Positions 13,929-15,568 of a DNA stretch of 15,568 nucleotides are shown piece after piece. Source of the stretch: an uncultured Eubacteriales bacterium (GTDB taxonomy: Bacteria > Bacillota > Clostridia > Oscillospirales > Oscillospiraceae); contig UQQF01000049.1 in the NCBI GenBank assembly GCA_900543085.1, positions 1-15,568 of the forward strand, in the 5' to 3' direction. The notes beneath the pieces were generated by a model, which saw nothing but the letters and a program-made list of their open reading frames with translations, had not been told where the DNA came from and did no database searches. The translations under genes and the position numbers were made by a program. Positions within the stretch are counted from its first letter, which is position 1. The number at the start of each line of letters is the position of its first letter.

Positions 13929-15052
13929 TGCTCAGCCTCCTTTACCCTCATAGCCTCATGCAGAACTGTGCGCCGCCACCAGCAGTACATTTCAGGCATC
14001 CCGCCCAGCTTACCGGTGACCATGTAATTGTTTGCAACGCAGCCGCCATCGCATATCCTGTCGTATTCGCATTCGCCGCAGTATTCACCCCACGCCGGAA
14101 CACTGTCAAAAGCTTCCGCCAACGCGCGCCGCCTGTTATTGTCCACGCCGCCATATATCGAGCCTATGTAAAAGGCGCTTTCCTCGCCCTCGTTTGACGT
14201 CATTTCCTGGCAGGCATACAGGTTCCCGTTCGGGTGTATGGACGCAAACCGCGACGTGCCCAGCCCGCACTTGCCCTCGCTGCGGCACTTGGGCATAGCC
14301 CTGTAAACGCCCTTTGCCTCCGCGTCGGCTATGGCCTTGATGTCCCAAAACGCCTGTTCAAAGGTCGAGAACGCTATGGGCTTCACGCCGCGCGCCTTGC
14401 TCTCAGCGTAGTAGTCCGCGTACTTCCGCAGCTCCCCGGCCAGCACGTCCCGAGCCGCCTCGTCCCAGGCTTCAAACACATTCGGCGTCACAAAGAAGTT
14501 CGTGAACCCCTGCGCCGCCGCCCACATGATGCTCTCGAACAGGTGCGAACACGTCTCCGGAATCGCCGTCATCCTGAACGTCGTCCCCGGCCAAGCCGCG
14601 AGCACCTTCGGCACAACAGGCTTGAGCGCATCGAACGAACCCTTCCCGTCGGCATACGGCCTGTTGTAATCCTGAACAGGCTTGTTCCCGTCCATGCTCA
14701 GCAGCAAACCGAACCTGTGCCGCTGCATGAAACGTATCCGCTCGTCCGTCAGCAGCGTCCCGTTGGTGGTAATGGAGAACCGAAACGGCTCCCCCAGCTC
14801 GTCGTGCACCCACTCGACCAAAGGCTTTATTACGCTGTCGTACATCAGCATCGGCTCGCCGCCGAAGAAGTTTATCTCCGGCGTCCCCGCGCCGGCGGCG
14901 TGGGCGTTGTCTATGAGGAAGCGCGCCGCGTCCTTGGCCGTCTCCAGGCTCATGCGCTTCGGCTCCTTCTGCACAAAGCAATACCGGCAGCGCAGGTTAC
15001 ACGCGTGCGTCACCACCAGCATCGCCGACGTTATCTTGGGCAGCTCTCTCAT
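13910..15052 (-). CDS. Radical SAM / SPASM maturase encoded in the prophage
   Basis: 380 residues. The radical SAM core has CNLRCRYC (Cys18, Cys22, Cys25) for the 4Fe-4S cluster that cleaves S-adenosylmethionine, GGEP (64-67) and the strand SITTNGTLL. The C-terminal SPASM domain has Cys262 in KCGLGTSRFASIHPNGNLYAC (to Cys281), then CX2CX5CX3C (Cys325, 328, 334, 338) and Cys357, the seven-cysteine pattern that holds two auxiliary clusters. The family includes sulfatase maturases and enzymes that crosslink ribosomal peptides through cysteine. No separate leader-binding (RRE) domain is evident at the N-terminus, which starts directly at the barrel. It overlaps the upstream gene by ATGA and the cysteine-rich gene by 19 bases, which points to co-translation. 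Fold is certain; substrate and reaction are inferred. It needs low-oxygen conditions. Confidence 0.95.
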   Translation of the reverse strand: MRELPKITSAMLVVTHACNLRCRYCFVQKEPKRMSLETAKDAARFLIDNAHAAGAGTPEINFFGGEPMLMYDSVIKPLVEWVHDELGEPFRFSITTNGTLLTDERIRFMQRHRFGLLLSMDGNKPVQDYNRPYADGKGSFDALKPVVPKVLAAWPGTTFRMTAIPETCSHLFESIMWAAAQGFTNFFVTPNVFEAWDEAARDVLAGELRKYADYYAESKARGVKPIAFSTFEQAFWDIKAIADAEAKGVYRAMPKCRSEGKCGLGTSRFASIHPNGNLYACQEMTSNEGEESAFYIGSIYGGVDNNRRRALAEAFDSVPAWGEYCGECEYDRICDGGCVANNYMVTGKLGGMPEMYCWWRRTVLHEAMRVKEAEQCRVVA

Positions 15053-15480
15053 ACCCTCGACCTCGCCACGCCCTCGAAGCGGTAGACCGCCCCGGCCTCG
15101 TCCTTGTAGTAGTAGCCCTCGTAGCTGTCCGCGTTCTCCTCCGTCACCGTCACCGGCGAACCGGTCACCTCCACGCCGCCCATGCTCGTCGCCTGCACGC
15201 CCGGATACAGCGTCAGGCTGAGCGTGCTGCTTCCGTTTTCGGTAAACAGCACCTGCGGGTTGTCCTCGTCCACCTCGACGGTGTAGCTGTTGAGCAAGCC
15301 CGCCACGTTGACCGAGCCGCCCCGCTTTTGCAGCGCGCCGCCCGCCGTGACCTTGAAATTCCGCATAACCGCCGCCTCGCCCATCTCGAGCGACGCCTCG
15401 CCCTCCTGAGCCTCATTGACGCCGCGCCAGCGGGTTATTTGATATACGGATTCATGCACGTTAGTTGGTACTTTTGCCAT
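15049..15480 (-). CDS. N-terminal part of a phage stabilization-like structural protein
   Basis: 143 residues. The opening part (about 10-57: YQITRWRGVNEAQEGEASL, then GEAAVMRNFKVTAGGALQKRGG) matches the start of head-tail connector or stabilization proteins, where a short N-terminal stretch ends in an RNF..GG.L.KRGG-like motif before a beta-propeller-like body. Here the protein stops after about 90 more residues (TVEVDEDNPQVLF to GYYYKDEAGAVYRFEGVARS) and the body appears only in the 784-residue gene, past the radical SAM gene. It may be a split gene whose product associates with that body, or an independent small subunit. ATG has AGGAGG about ten bases upstream. Its stop overlaps the radical SAM start by four bases. 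Confidence 0.7.
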   Translation of the reverse strand: MAKVPTNVHESVYQITRWRGVNEAQEGEASLEMGEAAVMRNFKVTAGGALQKRGGSVNVAGLLNSYTVEVDEDNPQVLFTENGSSTLSLTLYPGVQATSMGGVEVTGSPVTVTEENADSYEGYYYKDEAGAVYRFEGVARSRV

Positions 15481-15515
15481 TGGCTTTTTCCCTCCTTATT
15501 CTCCCTAATCTTCTC

Positions 15516-15557
15516 CTGAGGGGTTTCTTTTTGTGGCGACAAAAAGAAATCCCTCAG
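15516..15557. repeat. Long inverted repeat upstream of the structural/maturase genes
   Basis: Nineteen-base arms (CTGAGGGGTTTCTTTTTGT and ACAAAAAGAAATCCCTCAG) around a GGCG loop. Pairing is complete on plus-strand RNA, with one G-U, and has one mismatch on minus-strand RNA. The T-rich part is on the inner side of the left arm, so it does not look like a normal terminator in either direction. It may be an RNA processing or control hairpin, an intergenic repeat, or the end of the upstream gene. A short open frame (positions 15568 to 15505, about 20 codons, stop TAG) crosses it but cannot be supported. Confidence 0.7.
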
Positions 15558-15568
15558 ACTCCAAAGAG

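Larger units (their letters stand above)
7439..15568 (-). mobile_element. Prophage late region (structure, modification and lysis genes), right end beyond window
   Basis: Nine genes on the minus strand are packed almost without gaps: a structural protein in two parts, a radical SAM enzyme, tail accessory and collagen-like fibre proteins, endolysin, holin, a membrane coiled-coil protein and a helical virion-like protein. The fibre-endolysin-holin order is typical of phage late operons. The unit ends at the hairpin at 7401-7430, after which host-type monocistronic genes resume, so one prophage edge should be near 7.0-7.4 kb. Integrase, terminase, portal and capsid genes are not in view, so activity cannot be judged. 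The stabilization-like protein and the absence of tape-measure or sheath genes hint at a short-tailed phage, but upstream genes could change this view. Confidence 0.85.

Noticed and set aside
13910..15052. Sulfatase maturase function for the radical SAM enzyme
   Set aside because: The fold would allow it, but no sulfatase gene and no C/S-x-P/A-x-R target motif was seen in the neighbouring proteins. The adjacent cysteine-rich protein is the more likely substrate. Not excluded.
15505..15568. C-terminal end of an upstream gene (about 20 codons ending TAG)
   Set aside because: It runs through the long palindrome and is too short to support without sequence beyond the window edge.

Overview
The window looks like a GC-rich chromosome of an anaerobic Gram-positive bacterium, most likely a gut-type Clostridia (Oscillospirales or a relative). 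The evidence is strong AGGAGG ribosome binding sites, consensus sigma-70 type promoters in AT-rich gaps, a membrane pyrophosphatase with K+-dependent signatures, and a prophage whose lysis genes are of Firmicutes type (GH25 endolysin, phi-LC3-like holin). The taxonomic call is an inference from protein style; no rRNA or tRNA gene was seen.

Host part, 1 to about 7.24 kb. The left edge cuts hppA (minus strand), an ion-pumping pyrophosphatase. Divergent from it is a PlsC-type acyltransferase carrying an unusual zinc ribbon and C-terminal extension. It faces a small membrane-anchored PepSY protein across a shared strong hairpin. The PepSY gene is divergent from an OmpR-family response regulator and its overlapping sensor kinase. 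A near-perfect promoter (TTGACA, 17 bp, TATAAT) then drives a cytoplasmic SGNH/GDSL hydrolase. A 16-bp terminator hairpin separates it from a convergent conserved 79-residue protein of unknown function.

Prophage part, about 7.44 kb to the right edge, all on the minus strand and read right to left. The genes are tightly packed, often overlapping by a few bases. In transcription order they are: a 143-residue fragment resembling the N-terminus of a head-tail (stabilization-type) structural protein; a radical SAM/SPASM enzyme; a 784-residue structural protein with a domain of 26 cysteines in 96 residues; a 108-residue tail-tip accessory protein; a collagen-like tail fibre; a GH25 endolysin; a holin; a short membrane coiled-coil protein; and a helical virion-like protein. 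A hairpin closes the unit.

The most interesting object is the radical SAM gene together with the cysteine-rich protein. The enzyme gene sits, in overlapping frames, between what look like the two halves of one phage structural protein. The downstream half has gained a cysteine-rich domain in which 25 of 26 cysteines are directly followed by Glu or Gln, with helix-like 3-4 residue spacing. I infer a phage-encoded post-translational modification system, possibly RiPP-like thioether crosslinking, that acts on a virion protein. The sequence shows the genes and motifs; the chemistry is unproven.
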